Positions 45,095-54,271 of a stretch of 64,000 nt of DNA are shown piece after piece. Each line of letters begins with the position of its first letter. Position 1 is the stretch's first letter. The notes below the pieces were generated by a model that was not told the DNA's origin, searched no databases, and worked only from the letters and a program-made list of their open reading frames with translations. This DNA is from JAPPHA01 sp963662705 (lineage in GTDB: Bacteria; Pseudomonadota; Alphaproteobacteria; Rhodobacterales; Rhodobacteraceae): contig OY759767.1 of assembly GCA_963662705.2 (NCBI GenBank), positions 4,030,001 through 4,094,000 on the forward strand, written 5' to 3'. A program made the position numbers and the translations under genes.

Positions 45095-46669
45095 TCAGGA
45101 CTCGACGGCGAGATCGAGCAGTTCCCTGCCCGACATGTCCCGCCTTTCCATGTACAGTTCGACGTCGCGACGAAACTCTTCGACCAGTTCCTGCAATTGA
45201 ACACGTCCGAGAGTCTCCAGCTCCTGCTGCAGCAAGGCGATCGCCTCGTCGTATTGCTCCAGTTCCGCCGATGACGCGATGATCTCGAGGATTTCCGCGT
45301 AGTTTTGAAGCGAATCTAAGCGAACCGGTTGTTGCCTCGCCATTTCGGATTCCACCCTTGCGAGGTTTTCTTGAAATTCTCGCCTCTTGGCCGCATTCGT
45401 CTCCCGATCCAGCCAGACCTTCAACCTTGCCCGCCTCCTACTCAATTGCCTGATCTCGTTGTTGGAGTCGCGAATCACCCAAAGCAACAAGGACCCGTTC
45501 CGGACCAGCGACCGTCGAAAATTATTGCCGACTTCGACCCGGGTCCTGCGTTCAAGATTGATCTGCTCGCCGATCCGCTCGAGTTGCGCCCTTCGTCGCG
45601 CGTCCGTTTCACCTTGAATCAGACCGGAAATCTCGGCGACAGGATCGTCGAAATCATCGACCGGATTCAGAAATATGTTCATCCACCTGTCACGAATACC
45701 TGCAACATGGTGGTCGGATACGCTCACATGGGTGGACAGGACAAATCTGACGCCAAAACTGTCTTCGGCGGAGGGTCGGCCATCCGAAATCCTGAACAAG
45801 GGCCATTCGGTCCGCCGGGCACTGTACAGGTCGCCCGGAATCGATCTGAAGGAACCTCCTCGCGTGACGACTCCGCCCGGCTGGCCGTGCGGACGGCCGA
45901 CCGCGTTCATGCGGAACGGTTCGAGGACAAGTTCTTCCATGTTCCCATAGATATCGAAGAGCCCAAGCGGGTTGGGTTTCCGCGTACCGACCGGCCGTGC
46001 CTTGTTGCGGGAAGTTCCCTGGTGCCAGGCGTAGGAATCGATTCCCTCGCCGCTCTCGAAAAAACGTCGGGCGCCGAACGTCAACGCATCAACAACAGGG
46101 CCTCCCCGCGCGGCGTATTCCCATTCTGTCTCGGTCGGCAAACGCACAAAGGCAGGAATGCCGTGCCGGGACGGAAGGTCATCTGCCGCATGGCTGCGCA
46201 ACCACTCCGTATATTTCCTGCCAAGATCCACCGCATCGAACCAGCTGAGGCCGGACTTCGGAATCCGGCCGGGAACCGACGGATCCCTGCAATCGTTCTC
46301 GATTGCCGCGAACTGGTCGCCGGTCAACTCGTACCTTGCGAGAAAATAATGCGTGTTTCCCGCATCGCCGTCCTCGAACGGACCGCGAAGATAAGCCCTG
46401 ACGAAATAGTCCAGGTATCCGCTGTCCTGATCCGACGCGCCCAAGCGCAACGGCCGGTCAGACAGCGGGTTCTCCGGGTCCGTCGGCACCTCGACCTTCT
46501 GAAACGCCATGCCGCCGCCACACGGCAGCGGAAGCACGAGATCGGCCGGGTCCCCGCGTTCAGCGCCAGGGTCGTAAAACTCGGCTGGCCAGTCCGGCAC
46601 GACCCGGGCCTCTACGGCCGGAAGCAGCTGAAAGACCAGGAAAACCAAGATGATCGCCGACCTGGTCAT
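45095..46669 (-). CDS. Exported formylglycine-generating-enzyme-fold (SUMF1) protein with C-terminal coiled coil
   Basis: A 524-residue protein with a signal peptide (SAIILVFLVFQLLPAVEA). Residues ~60-320 form an FGE-sulfatase/SUMF1 domain: YFLARYELTGDQFAAI, GLSWFDAVDLGRKYTEWL, VRLPTETEWEYAARGG, NPLGLFDIYGNMEELV, RGGSFRS and FGVRFV. The copper-binding Cys pair of true formylglycine-generating enzymes is not seen, so it is more likely a binding or structural fold. The C-terminal ~200 residues are a long helical coiled coil. It is the last gene of the srf-like operon and follows the permease by 8 nt. Confidence 0.85.
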   Translation of the reverse strand: MTRSAIILVFLVFQLLPAVEARVVPDWPAEFYDPGAERGDPADLVLPLPCGGGMAFQKVEVPTDPENPLSDRPLRLGASDQDSGYLDYFVRAYLRGPFEDGDAGNTHYFLARYELTGDQFAAIENDCRDPSVPGRIPKSGLSWFDAVDLGRKYTEWLRSHAADDLPSRHGIPAFVRLPTETEWEYAARGGPVVDALTFGARRFFESGEGIDSYAWHQGTSRNKARPVGTRKPNPLGLFDIYGNMEELVLEPFRMNAVGRPHGQPGGVVTRGGSFRSIPGDLYSARRTEWPLFRISDGRPSAEDSFGVRFVLSTHVSVSDHHVAGIRDRWMNIFLNPVDDFDDPVAEISGLIQGETDARRRAQLERIGEQINLERRTRVEVGNNFRRSLVRNGSLLLWVIRDSNNEIRQLSRRRARLKVWLDRETNAAKRREFQENLARVESEMARQQPVRLDSLQNYAEILEIIASSAELEQYDEAIALLQQELETLGRVQLQELVEEFRRDVELYMERRDMSGRELLDLAVES

Positions 46670-46677
46670 CGGATTGT

Positions 46678-47871
46678 TCAGGTCGTCCTCAGGGTGATTG
46701 CCGGATCAATCCCGAGTACCGTTCGAACGGCCAGGAGCGAGGCAACCAGCACGATCACCAGCGGAAGCACGACCGCAAGAACAGCCGCCAGGGCAGACAG
46801 GGCCACCACTCCTTGTCCCGCCGGCATACGGTCCGAAAACATCACATCCGCACCAATTGCCGCCAAGCCGAACAGGACGAACGCGACGGCGACACCCGCC
46901 ATTCCGACGGCAACAGCCTGGACAAGCGGGACAACGGCAATTTCGCTTCGACGAAATCCGACAAGCATCAACGTCGCGAATACCCGTCGCTTGCGGTCGA
47001 CTTCAGCCCAGAAGCTGAAGAGCAGCGCGGCGCCCAGCCCGACGACGGCCGTGCTTGCGATCAACAGGAATGCAAGGTCAAGGTTTCGGCCGAGGGCAAG
47101 CACGCCTTCGATTTCCTGTGCCCGCGAGTGCGTACGGACACCGAATCGGTCCTGCACCCTGGTCTCGAGGCGCACAACGTTTTCGAGGCCGTCAGCATAG
47201 AGGCGAAGACCCTCGAAACTGCTGACCCGTTCCTCGATCGGCCTTCCGTCCTCCAGCCCGAATTGCGGTATCGAGTAACCATCGAAATATGCCTCGAACA
47301 GGTCCATTTCCCGGGGCGTCATCAGGATCACGTTTCCCGAGGAACTGTCAGGCGCAAGGACAGCCACGACGGAAACGTTGATGATCAGGGGTGGGCGCAA
47401 CTCCGTGCGTCCGATGACCCTGACATCGGCACCCGGCCCGATCGACAACTGGTCCGCGAGTCTCTGCGAGACGGCAATCCGGCGCTCCGAAACTTCCAAT
47501 TCCTCCGGCAGCAACGGGTCACCCGGACCGCTCGGGACGAGCGTCGCCTGGCCCACCCGACCGCCATCCAGCGGCTGGATGAGCGCGTCGTCCGCGATTG
47601 CGCGTGTCTTGAGCGCAACGAATGCAGCTTCGGGCCAACCGGCAATCTCCGCCTGGTCGGCCTCCGAAAATTCATTGTCTCCCAACGTGGTCACGTAGAG
47701 GAGATTGGGGTCGCTCAGGAGCTCGTCTAGGAGCGCACGGTAGATCCCGGTCTTGACGCCGAACAAGACCAGCAACGGCACGAGCGCCCCGGCCAGCATC
47801 GCCACGTTGCAGAACAGGTGCACCCGCTCGTGCCACAACGAGGAGAGCGCGAGCCGTGCGGCCAGGATCAT
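46678..47871 (-). CDS. ABC transporter permease, MacB/FtsX type
   Basis: A 397-residue protein with one N-terminal helix (LFCNVAMLAGALVPLLVLFG), a large periplasmic region of about 220 residues and three C-terminal helices (LDLAFLLIASTAVVGLGAAL, AVAVGMAGVAVAFVLFGLAA, LAAVLAVVLPLVIVLVASLL), the FtsX/MacB layout. Such permeases transmit ATP-driven motion across the inner membrane instead of importing solutes. It overlaps the ATPase gene by 4 nt (ATGA). Confidence 0.87.
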   Translation of the reverse strand: MILAARLALSSLWHERVHLFCNVAMLAGALVPLLVLFGVKTGIYRALLDELLSDPNLLYVTTLGDNEFSEADQAEIAGWPEAAFVALKTRAIADDALIQPLDGGRVGQATLVPSGPGDPLLPEELEVSERRIAVSQRLADQLSIGPGADVRVIGRTELRPPLIINVSVVAVLAPDSSSGNVILMTPREMDLFEAYFDGYSIPQFGLEDGRPIEERVSSFEGLRLYADGLENVVRLETRVQDRFGVRTHSRAQEIEGVLALGRNLDLAFLLIASTAVVGLGAALLFSFWAEVDRKRRVFATLMLVGFRRSEIAVVPLVQAVAVGMAGVAVAFVLFGLAAIGADVMFSDRMPAGQGVVALSALAAVLAVVLPLVIVLVASLLAVRTVLGIDPAITLRTT

Positions 47872-48599
47872 GCCGCCATCCGGGTTACCCGGCTGGTCGT
47901 CCTCTCAATGTCGCCGGCTGCCGGATCAAGCGCGACCGAAAGCTGCGTGACCGGGAATGTCCTGGTGAACCCGGCGTCGTGCGTCGAGATGACGACACCG
48001 GCGCCATCCTCGCGTGACGCCTCGAACAGCAGCTCGATCACGGTTTCGCTCAATTCCGGATCAAGCGCGGAGGTGGGTTCATCCGCGATCACAAATGCGG
48101 GCCGATGCGCAAGCGCGCGCGCAACTGCCGTTCGCTGGCGCTGCCCGACGGAGAGCTGGTCCGGTTTGTAATCGCTTATGTCACCGAGTTCGAGCAAGTC
48201 GATCAGGTCGCTCACGCGGGCATTGTCCGTTCGGCCCGTGACTTCCTGGGAAAGGGCGACATTCTCGCGAACGGACAGAAACGGAAACAGTCCGCCCGTC
48301 TGGAGTACAAATCCGAATACCCTGGCCCGGCAGTCCGAGAGGGCCGTGCGGGCACCGTCCCACAACGTTGCGAGATCCTCGAGCGAGCCGTCGGGATGGG
48401 CAAGCCTGTACACGCCGCCCGGGTCAGGGCGAACCAGGAGGCCAAGCAACTCGAGGAACAGGGTCTTCCCGGTGCCGCTCTTTCCCGTCACGGCGTATGC
48501 CTCTCCGGCGGAAAGGCTCAACCCGTCATCTACCGAAATCCGGAATTCGCGCCCGGGTTCGCGGAGCGTGGCGGATGCGTTCTCGAGAACAATCTGCAC
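47868..48599 (-). CDS. ABC transporter ATPase, MacB/LolD type
   Basis: A 243-residue ATPase starting at GTG 48599, 4 nt after the VWA gene stop. Walker A GKSGTGKT (39-46), Q-loop in FVLQTGGLFPFLSV, signature LSVGQRQR (Gly-Gly of the classic LSGGQ is partly changed), Walker B VIADEPTSALD and H-loop ISTHD. It pairs with the FtsX-like permease and probably powers a periplasmic conformational change for this system. Confidence 0.92.
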   Translation of the reverse strand: MQIVLENASATLREPGREFRISVDDGLSLSAGEAYAVTGKSGTGKTLFLELLGLLVRPDPGGVYRLAHPDGSLEDLATLWDGARTALSDCRARVFGFVLQTGGLFPFLSVRENVALSQEVTGRTDNARVSDLIDLLELGDISDYKPDQLSVGQRQRTAVARALAHRPAFVIADEPTSALDPELSETVIELLFEASREDGAGVVISTHDAGFTRTFPVTQLSVALDPAAGDIERTTSRVTRMAA

Positions 48600-48603
48600 T
48601 GTC

Positions 48604-50526
48604 TCACGGAAGGCTGTTGAGCGGAATCGCGAAAACGTGCTCGCCGTCGGGCGCCCCGGCGTAAAGCGCTGTCCAGTTTTCCGGGTTGTCGTGAAATCGC
48701 CGGTACAACGCGGTCTTCTGGCGCAGGTCGTCGATGATTTCCCGCCTGAGCGTACCCATCTCGATCCAGCGTTCATCAGTGATATTCATGATGCGACTCT
48801 GGTAGGGCAAGTTCTCGAGAAACTCGCCAACGGCCCCGCCAAGGGTCTCGAAGTCGGTATTCACGACAAGGTCCGGGTTCACTGCCAGCCGGGAGATGGC
48901 GTCGCGTACCTGCCTCAACAGCTGGTTCTGCGAATTGCTGAACTCCGCGGATTCCGCGAGTCGCACGATTTTCTCGAGTATGTTCGTGATCGTCGAAAGC
49001 TCGTTCTTGGTAATCAGGAGCCGGGGCGTCAACGCCTCGATCTCGGGCTTCTCTGCGGCCCTGTCCGTGACCCACGTCGACAGGACATCCGGGGCTTCCG
49101 TCCCCCGCCATCCGCCGAGGAACCTGAGCCGCATGGCGTGGCCGAGGCTCAGGAGAGCGGGATCGATGTCCTCCGATACCGGTTCCTGGTCCATGGCGAT
49201 TCTAACGTGGTCGAGCAACGCACTGACGGTCTCGCGAACCTTTCTTTCGAATGACGCCTCCGAGCCTCCCTCCACCGGGAAGAAATATGTCCCCTGGTCG
49301 AACCTTGAGAGAGTCCGGTACTGTTCTTCCGCGTACCGATGATTTGCCTCGCCTTCCGGCGTCTGCAAGTGAAGCGTCAGAATCGCGATCCCTTCGTTCT
49401 CGGCAAGCGTCTGGATCTCATGCGCACTGATATTCGTCCGTGCATTGGGGTCGACCGGCGACTTCGGGCCGGCATCCGTGATCAGAATGATGTAACGGCC
49501 GGCGAACGGCTTGCCACCCTGTTCCCAGTCGGACTTGATGATGGCATCCTCGACGCCGGCGAGGCTGTCTTCATTGAATCCGCGCGTGCTCACCGGGGAG
49601 ACGCCCGTTTCCGCGAGCGCCTGGACGATGACATCCGTGCCGGAGTCGCGCTGCAATGCCGCGATTTCCCTGGTGCGATAGTCGATTCCGGTTGTGACCT
49701 CGGGATTGTCCCTGAAGCCGATCGCCCCGAAATGGATCTTTTCTCCGATTTCGGAGTCAGCCACGCCGGACATGATATCCTCGATCGCCCGCCGCGTAGA
49801 CCTGATATACGGTTCCATCGACTGCGTCGTGTCAATCACGAACACGACTCCGGCATCGAATTCGACGGGCTCTCGTGCCGACTGAGGACCCTGTTCCAGC
49901 GGAAGGGAGGCAATGCGCATCATGAGGATCGGAGTGTAGTCGACGGGGTGAAACTCCTCTGCGAACTCCAGGATTGGCATGAGGTAAAACCGTTCGCGAA
50001 TGTCGACGAACTCGCTCGGTTCGACCGAGTGCACGCCAAACTCCGGATCGAGTCGATTGTTGTCGGAATCCTCGACAAGCTTTTCCTGCATGGCACGAAT
50101 TCCCTCGTGGTTGAGCAGCCATTCGAGGTTGTCGCGCGTATCAAACAGGACCTGCCGGTTCCGGTTGGTGGGATTGGTAAATGACGTAACGATGTTCTGC
50201 TTCCACTCGATGGATTGGGAAGCTTCGATCCAGGCTTCAGGAGGCCGAGACGGCGAATGCCCCACGCGGATCCATTCGTCCCGCCGCTCAAACACATACA
50301 ATGGCTGGAACGGCTCGAAATGGCCGTCCGGATTCAAGCCCGGTTCGGCATACTTGTGCGTTCCCGGACGCGTCAGCACCCTCTGGTAGAGCGTGTTCGT
50401 GCCTTCCCTGAGCAGGGGGCGTTCCGCGGCGACGGCAGGAACCGTGGCAGTTCCGGCAAGGGCGGCGGCCATGACGACGACCGCGGTCGTGACCGATACG
50501 ATCCGGCGCGGTAGATCTCGTACCAC
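48604..50526 (-). CDS. Exported SH3-like and VWA-domain protein (PpkA C-terminal-region-like)
   Basis: About 640 residues. Signal peptide (LPRRIVSVTTAVVVMAAALA, cleavage near AVAA); an SH3-like part (TLYQRVLTRPGTHKYAEPGL, FQPLYVFERRDEWIRVG, then AWIEASQSIEWKQNIV), as in the C-terminal region of PpkA-type proteins; a VWA domain with MIDAS DTTQS, GFRDNP and LITDAGPKSP (about 220-420); then a helical C-terminal part. VWA domains bind partner proteins through a metal ion. GTG 50526 has GGAGGA 7 nt upstream, which settles the start over a much longer open frame. It is 11 nt from the upstream gene. Confidence 0.85.
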   Translation of the reverse strand: MVRDLPRRIVSVTTAVVVMAAALAGTATVPAVAAERPLLREGTNTLYQRVLTRPGTHKYAEPGLNPDGHFEPFQPLYVFERRDEWIRVGHSPSRPPEAWIEASQSIEWKQNIVTSFTNPTNRNRQVLFDTRDNLEWLLNHEGIRAMQEKLVEDSDNNRLDPEFGVHSVEPSEFVDIRERFYLMPILEFAEEFHPVDYTPILMMRIASLPLEQGPQSAREPVEFDAGVVFVIDTTQSMEPYIRSTRRAIEDIMSGVADSEIGEKIHFGAIGFRDNPEVTTGIDYRTREIAALQRDSGTDVIVQALAETGVSPVSTRGFNEDSLAGVEDAIIKSDWEQGGKPFAGRYIILITDAGPKSPVDPNARTNISAHEIQTLAENEGIAILTLHLQTPEGEANHRYAEEQYRTLSRFDQGTYFFPVEGGSEASFERKVRETVSALLDHVRIAMDQEPVSEDIDPALLSLGHAMRLRFLGGWRGTEAPDVLSTWVTDRAAEKPEIEALTPRLLITKNELSTITNILEKIVRLAESAEFSNSQNQLLRQVRDAISRLAVNPDLVVNTDFETLGGAVGEFLENLPYQSRIMNITDERWIEMGTLRREIIDDLRQKTALYRRFHDNPENWTALYAGAPDGEHVFAIPLNSLP

Positions 50527-50537
50527 TATACTTCCTC

Positions 50538-51527
50538 CTATGGGCAGTGTGTTTCGTGGGCCATTGCGTGAAGCTCGTCGTCCAGCGAGAGACCTGCACA
50601 GGTTCGTCTCAGGGCTTCGTCGGCCTCGGCATGACCCGCGGCCAATGCCCTCGCGTAGTATTCCGCCGCGATCGCTGGATTCGGGCTGAAGCTGTATGGG
50701 AGATCGGCTGTCGCGGCGGCGTCGTACATCTGGCCGTACATGAACAGCGCGGGGCCGAATCCAGTCGCAACCAGCCGATCGAGGACCCGGTACGCCATCG
50801 CCTCGCTGACGTCTCTGTCGCATTCGATGAACGCGGAAAATTGCGTTTCGCTCGGTTCGGTCAAACGTCCGGTGAATCCCGCATCGGAGCAATCCGTCGA
50901 CTGGACCGGCTGCTGGTGCTCCGCGGTCTCGTCCTTGCTTTGCAGCAGGAAATACCCGCCAACTGCGACCGCCGCCAGGAACAGCAGGACCAGGATCCAG
51001 AGGACCGGCGAGAATTTCCGACCGGCAGTTGGTTCGTCCGGCCCGGGTTCCATGTCTACCGGATTTTCTTCCGGATCATCCATGGTCTCGGGCTCGGGCG
51101 GCGGCGGAGGGACCGGATGCTGGAACAGGCGCCTGTCACCGCTCAACTCCGGCTCCGGCGCGTGATCACCGGTTGCGATCGTGCCCGATCCGGCCGCGGA
51201 CGGAGAGCAGTGAATGCTGTCCGGCCAGATCGCCCATCCGCTTTCAGACCCGAGGTGGAATTCGAGATAGGAGTCCTCCGGCACCCGGTCCACGACACCT
51301 GGGCCCAGTCCGACCTGGGACCATCCGTTTCCCGCGTCACCGACTTCGTACAGGCCAAGCGACGTGCTTTCATTCTGCCAACCGCCGCGGGAAAGCCAGA
51401 TGTCCTTTCGGAGATCACGGATCGCGAGTTCGACTTCGGACTGCGGGGTGGCAGCCTTGAACTTGAGAACGGCGAACCCTCCGTTGGGATACCGCGGATC
51501 GGGAACAATGTTGATTTCCATGCTCAT
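50538..51527 (-). CDS. Single-pass membrane protein with proline linker and Sel1-like C-terminus
   Basis: A 329-residue protein I cannot name. The cytosolic part (MEINIVPDPRYPNGGFAVLK, SQVGLGPGVVDRVPEDSYLE) may be a beta domain; a proline-rich linker (HPVPPPPPEPETM), a membrane helix (PVLWILVLLFLAAVAVGGYF) and a periplasmic domain follow. The latter has Sel1-like repeats (GPALFMYGQMYD, NPAIAAEYYARALAAGHAEA) and several Cys. The gene starts 1 nt after the srfC stop. Its build matches the other membrane-anchored proteins of this locus. Confidence 0.75.
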   Translation of the reverse strand: MSMEINIVPDPRYPNGGFAVLKFKAATPQSEVELAIRDLRKDIWLSRGGWQNESTSLGLYEVGDAGNGWSQVGLGPGVVDRVPEDSYLEFHLGSESGWAIWPDSIHCSPSAAGSGTIATGDHAPEPELSGDRRLFQHPVPPPPPEPETMDDPEENPVDMEPGPDEPTAGRKFSPVLWILVLLFLAAVAVGGYFLLQSKDETAEHQQPVQSTDCSDAGFTGRLTEPSETQFSAFIECDRDVSEAMAYRVLDRLVATGFGPALFMYGQMYDAAATADLPYSFSPNPAIAAEYYARALAAGHAEADEALRRTCAGLSLDDELHAMAHETHCP

Positions 51528-51528
51528 C

Positions 51529-54258
51529 TCACCCGGACTTCCGTTCGCGAAGCCCGGCCAGAATCTCGCCGAGGCGAAGGTTCTGTTCCAGGTTCACGGT
51601 GCCGTCATCCCCATGCAGGGCGTTCTGCCTGAACATCTCGTCGAGGGCGAACACCCAGTCGTCCCCGAAGTCCTCGGCGTGGTTCACAGGAGTTGCCGGA
51701 AGGTCGGCCGCGGAAAACCGGATCTGCTTCCGCATGAACACCGGCCTGGATTCACCATCGGCGGCCTCGACAGTGGGGCGATCCTTCGGGTCGACCTCGT
51801 GTTGCCCGAGCGCTTCGACAAATCGGTTGATTTCCTCTGCGCAAACGAGCCCGGCCGGAATCGACTGCGCCCGTGGTGACAGCGAATAATTGACCGGTTC
51901 AAGCGTCAGCGTCATCTTCTTCTTCAGGCCGGTCCGGCGCGCCGCATGGATGATTTCGCTGACGATGATATTCGCATCGCCGCGCGAAATCCCGAGACGT
52001 TCCATGGATTTCGGATCATCGCTGGCACGCCGCATGGTTTCGATCCAGTATCGGACCGCCGTCGCAGCCTGGAATTCCTCGCGCGTCACCACCTGTATCT
52101 CGGGCTCCTGCGCGTCGCCTTGTCCTGCCGGATTCGCGACGGACGACCCCGGCTCCCGGACTTCCGCACTCCTGCCCGGTCTCGGACGAGGCCGCGGCCT
52201 CCTGCGCGACTCCGGTTGCGCGTCCGGGGTGGGCGTGCCTCCGGCCGGCCGGTGGGGCCTGATCCGATTGCCTTCGGAAGGTTTCGATCCAATGCGAATA
52301 TTGTCGGGCACACGGGAAATCCGGTCAGCGACGGCATCCGCGCCAACCATCAGGGCACCGAGGAGCGGTCCAATCTTTCCCCTGTCGAGCACGCTGTGGA
52401 TCGCGTCCACGACCCGATCGGCCAGGGCCATCTTTTCGTCCAGTCTCTTTTTCTGATCCTCGGACACGAAATAGGGTTGCAGTCGTTCCTCCAGGTCGCG
52501 AACGACGATCGAGAGTTGAGCGGCAACCTGCCTTTCCTTGGTGCCCGGAACGCAGACGTCTGCAAGCCGCGACAGAAGGAAGGACACGCCGCCATCGTTC
52601 AGGGCGAGCGCAGCCTCCCAAGCGGCAGCCGGATCCGAAAAGTGCCTGAGCACCAGGGGCGCAGAATTGTGTCCCCGGCCAAGTTCCTCGATCCGGACCT
52701 GCTTTTCCGGCAGGAGTTCGACCTCGCGCCACGGCTCGCGGCTTTGGTCATAGCGAATAATGGCCTCGGCATAAAAGATCGGGTTCCTGAGCCAGAAACA
52801 GTTCCTGAACGGAGCGTCGGGAACCCATTTCAGGGGCCAGCTGTCCGCCATCTGACCGAATTTTTCGAATGACGCCGTTATCCGCCGCTGGAACCGTTCG
52901 ACGGGATTGATGTCCGACCCTCCGACATCGATCAGGTGCTTGTCGAACTTGGTCATCACGAAAAACAGGATGCACTCCGCTAACTTGCGTTCCTCCGGAG
53001 TTGCGCCATGGGTGAGGGAAATCCAGTTTTCAACCAGGCCGGGGAGATCGATGGCTTCCATGTTGCTGTCGGGAATGCACAGGAGCATCGAAGTGATCTC
53101 CTGGTCGGTGACATAACGGTCGAACAGGTACGCAACCTTTCCGCGCAGGAACAACTGCGGCACCGTATTTTCCGCTTCCCTCAAGGTCTGCGCGAGCGGC
53201 GCCTTGAACCGGTTTCGCGCACCCGGGAAATCGAGAAGATCGGTGTGGTCGAAGAGGTCCGAGGGCTTGTCCCGCATCGGCAGGACGAGTTCGGCCGCAA
53301 GCGCGCATATCAGGGGACGGGGCAAGGAAACCCGGCCGCCGGACTCGAGTTGCAGCGGCAGCGGCTCCCGGTCGTCCCGAACGCAGAGCCCCTGCAGCGT
53401 CTTGACGTCGATGATCGACTCCTCCCGGGGGACCAGTGCCGAGCGGGGTGCAAAGACGAACTCCCCGTCTCCGCACCGTCTGCGCGCTTCCGAAAGCGTC
53501 ACGTAAAGATCGGTGAGAGCATCGTGCCGCGCCCAGAGAATGGACAGGCATTCGGCGCGGTCGCCCTGGGCGAGCCTCGGCACGATCTCGGCAGCCCCTT
53601 CCCAGAACGATGCGACAGCCTGGGTGTAAGCGGCGTCCGAGAAATTCGATTCGATGTAATCCCTGATCTCCCAGACGTCGTCTTCGCTGATCCCTCCGGT
53701 CTCGGCGCCGGCCGCCTTGCCCCGGAAGGCCTTGAGCAGCGCCTCGAGTTCCGCGGCTTCCGGCGGGCGGTCCTTGCGGTCACCGTCCATGAAAAAGCTG
53801 TTGAGGATGATCCGGACGATGTCGGCTTCGCCGAGAAGCCGCAGCGGGATCGGGAATCCCTCGGGCGTCTCGACCCTCGACATCGTAAAGCGGGTAACGA
53901 GCCCAGTCGACTCTCCCTCGCCCTCGGGGTTGACCTGGCTGATGTAGTCGAGTTGGCCGTCTTCTCCGGCGTAGTCGGCAACGAGCTGTCCGCATTCGGG
54001 ACGGGCGAGAGCCGAGACGAGATACGACTTCCCGGCCTGGCTCGGCCCGAAGACGCTGACGCACATCTTGGACCCGGCAGCCCTGGCGAGTCGCCGCGCC
54101 CTTCGTTGATTCTGGCGGAAGGCTCTTGTCAGCGAGGTCCGTTCTTCGCCGACCAGCGATGTATTCGCTTCGTCGGCCGTCCATGCCAATGCATCGCCGA
54201 TCAGGCGGACAACATCATCGGCCCGTTGCTGCAGTGCGTTTTGTTCTCGGGTCGTCAC
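51529..54258 (-). CDS. srfC: SrfC-family P-loop protein
   Basis: A 909-residue cytosolic protein. Walker A is FGPSQAGKSYLVSAL (residues 70-84), as in the SrfC/Virul_fac family; the region VTRFTMSRVETPEGFPIPLR and LFDHTDLLDFPGARNRFK look like nucleotide-switch segments, giving a dynamin- or GTPase-like picture. Residues ~670-720 are a disordered Arg/Pro-rich linker before a conserved C-terminal region. SrfC is encoded with SrfA and SrfB in Salmonella and others as SsrB-regulated genes of unclear function. GTG start; 13 nt after srfB. Confidence 0.88.
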   Translation of the reverse strand: MTTREQNALQQRADDVVRLIGDALAWTADEANTSLVGEERTSLTRAFRQNQRRARRLARAAGSKMCVSVFGPSQAGKSYLVSALARPECGQLVADYAGEDGQLDYISQVNPEGEGESTGLVTRFTMSRVETPEGFPIPLRLLGEADIVRIILNSFFMDGDRKDRPPEAAELEALLKAFRGKAAGAETGGISEDDVWEIRDYIESNFSDAAYTQAVASFWEGAAEIVPRLAQGDRAECLSILWARHDALTDLYVTLSEARRRCGDGEFVFAPRSALVPREESIIDVKTLQGLCVRDDREPLPLQLESGGRVSLPRPLICALAAELVLPMRDKPSDLFDHTDLLDFPGARNRFKAPLAQTLREAENTVPQLFLRGKVAYLFDRYVTDQEITSMLLCIPDSNMEAIDLPGLVENWISLTHGATPEERKLAECILFFVMTKFDKHLIDVGGSDINPVERFQRRITASFEKFGQMADSWPLKWVPDAPFRNCFWLRNPIFYAEAIIRYDQSREPWREVELLPEKQVRIEELGRGHNSAPLVLRHFSDPAAAWEAALALNDGGVSFLLSRLADVCVPGTKERQVAAQLSIVVRDLEERLQPYFVSEDQKKRLDEKMALADRVVDAIHSVLDRGKIGPLLGALMVGADAVADRISRVPDNIRIGSKPSEGNRIRPHRPAGGTPTPDAQPESRRRPRPRPRPGRSAEVREPGSSVANPAGQGDAQEPEIQVVTREEFQAATAVRYWIETMRRASDDPKSMERLGISRGDANIIVSEIIHAARRTGLKKKMTLTLEPVNYSLSPRAQSIPAGLVCAEEINRFVEALGQHEVDPKDRPTVEAADGESRPVFMRKQIRFSAADLPATPVNHAEDFGDDWVFALDEMFRQNALHGDDGTVNLEQNLRLGEILAGLRERKSG

Positions 54259-54271
54259 GGTTACCGTACCA

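Noticed and set aside
45329..47200. 623-codon plus-strand open frame
   Set aside because: Antisense to the SUMF1-fold and permease genes, which have clear motifs and operon spacing.
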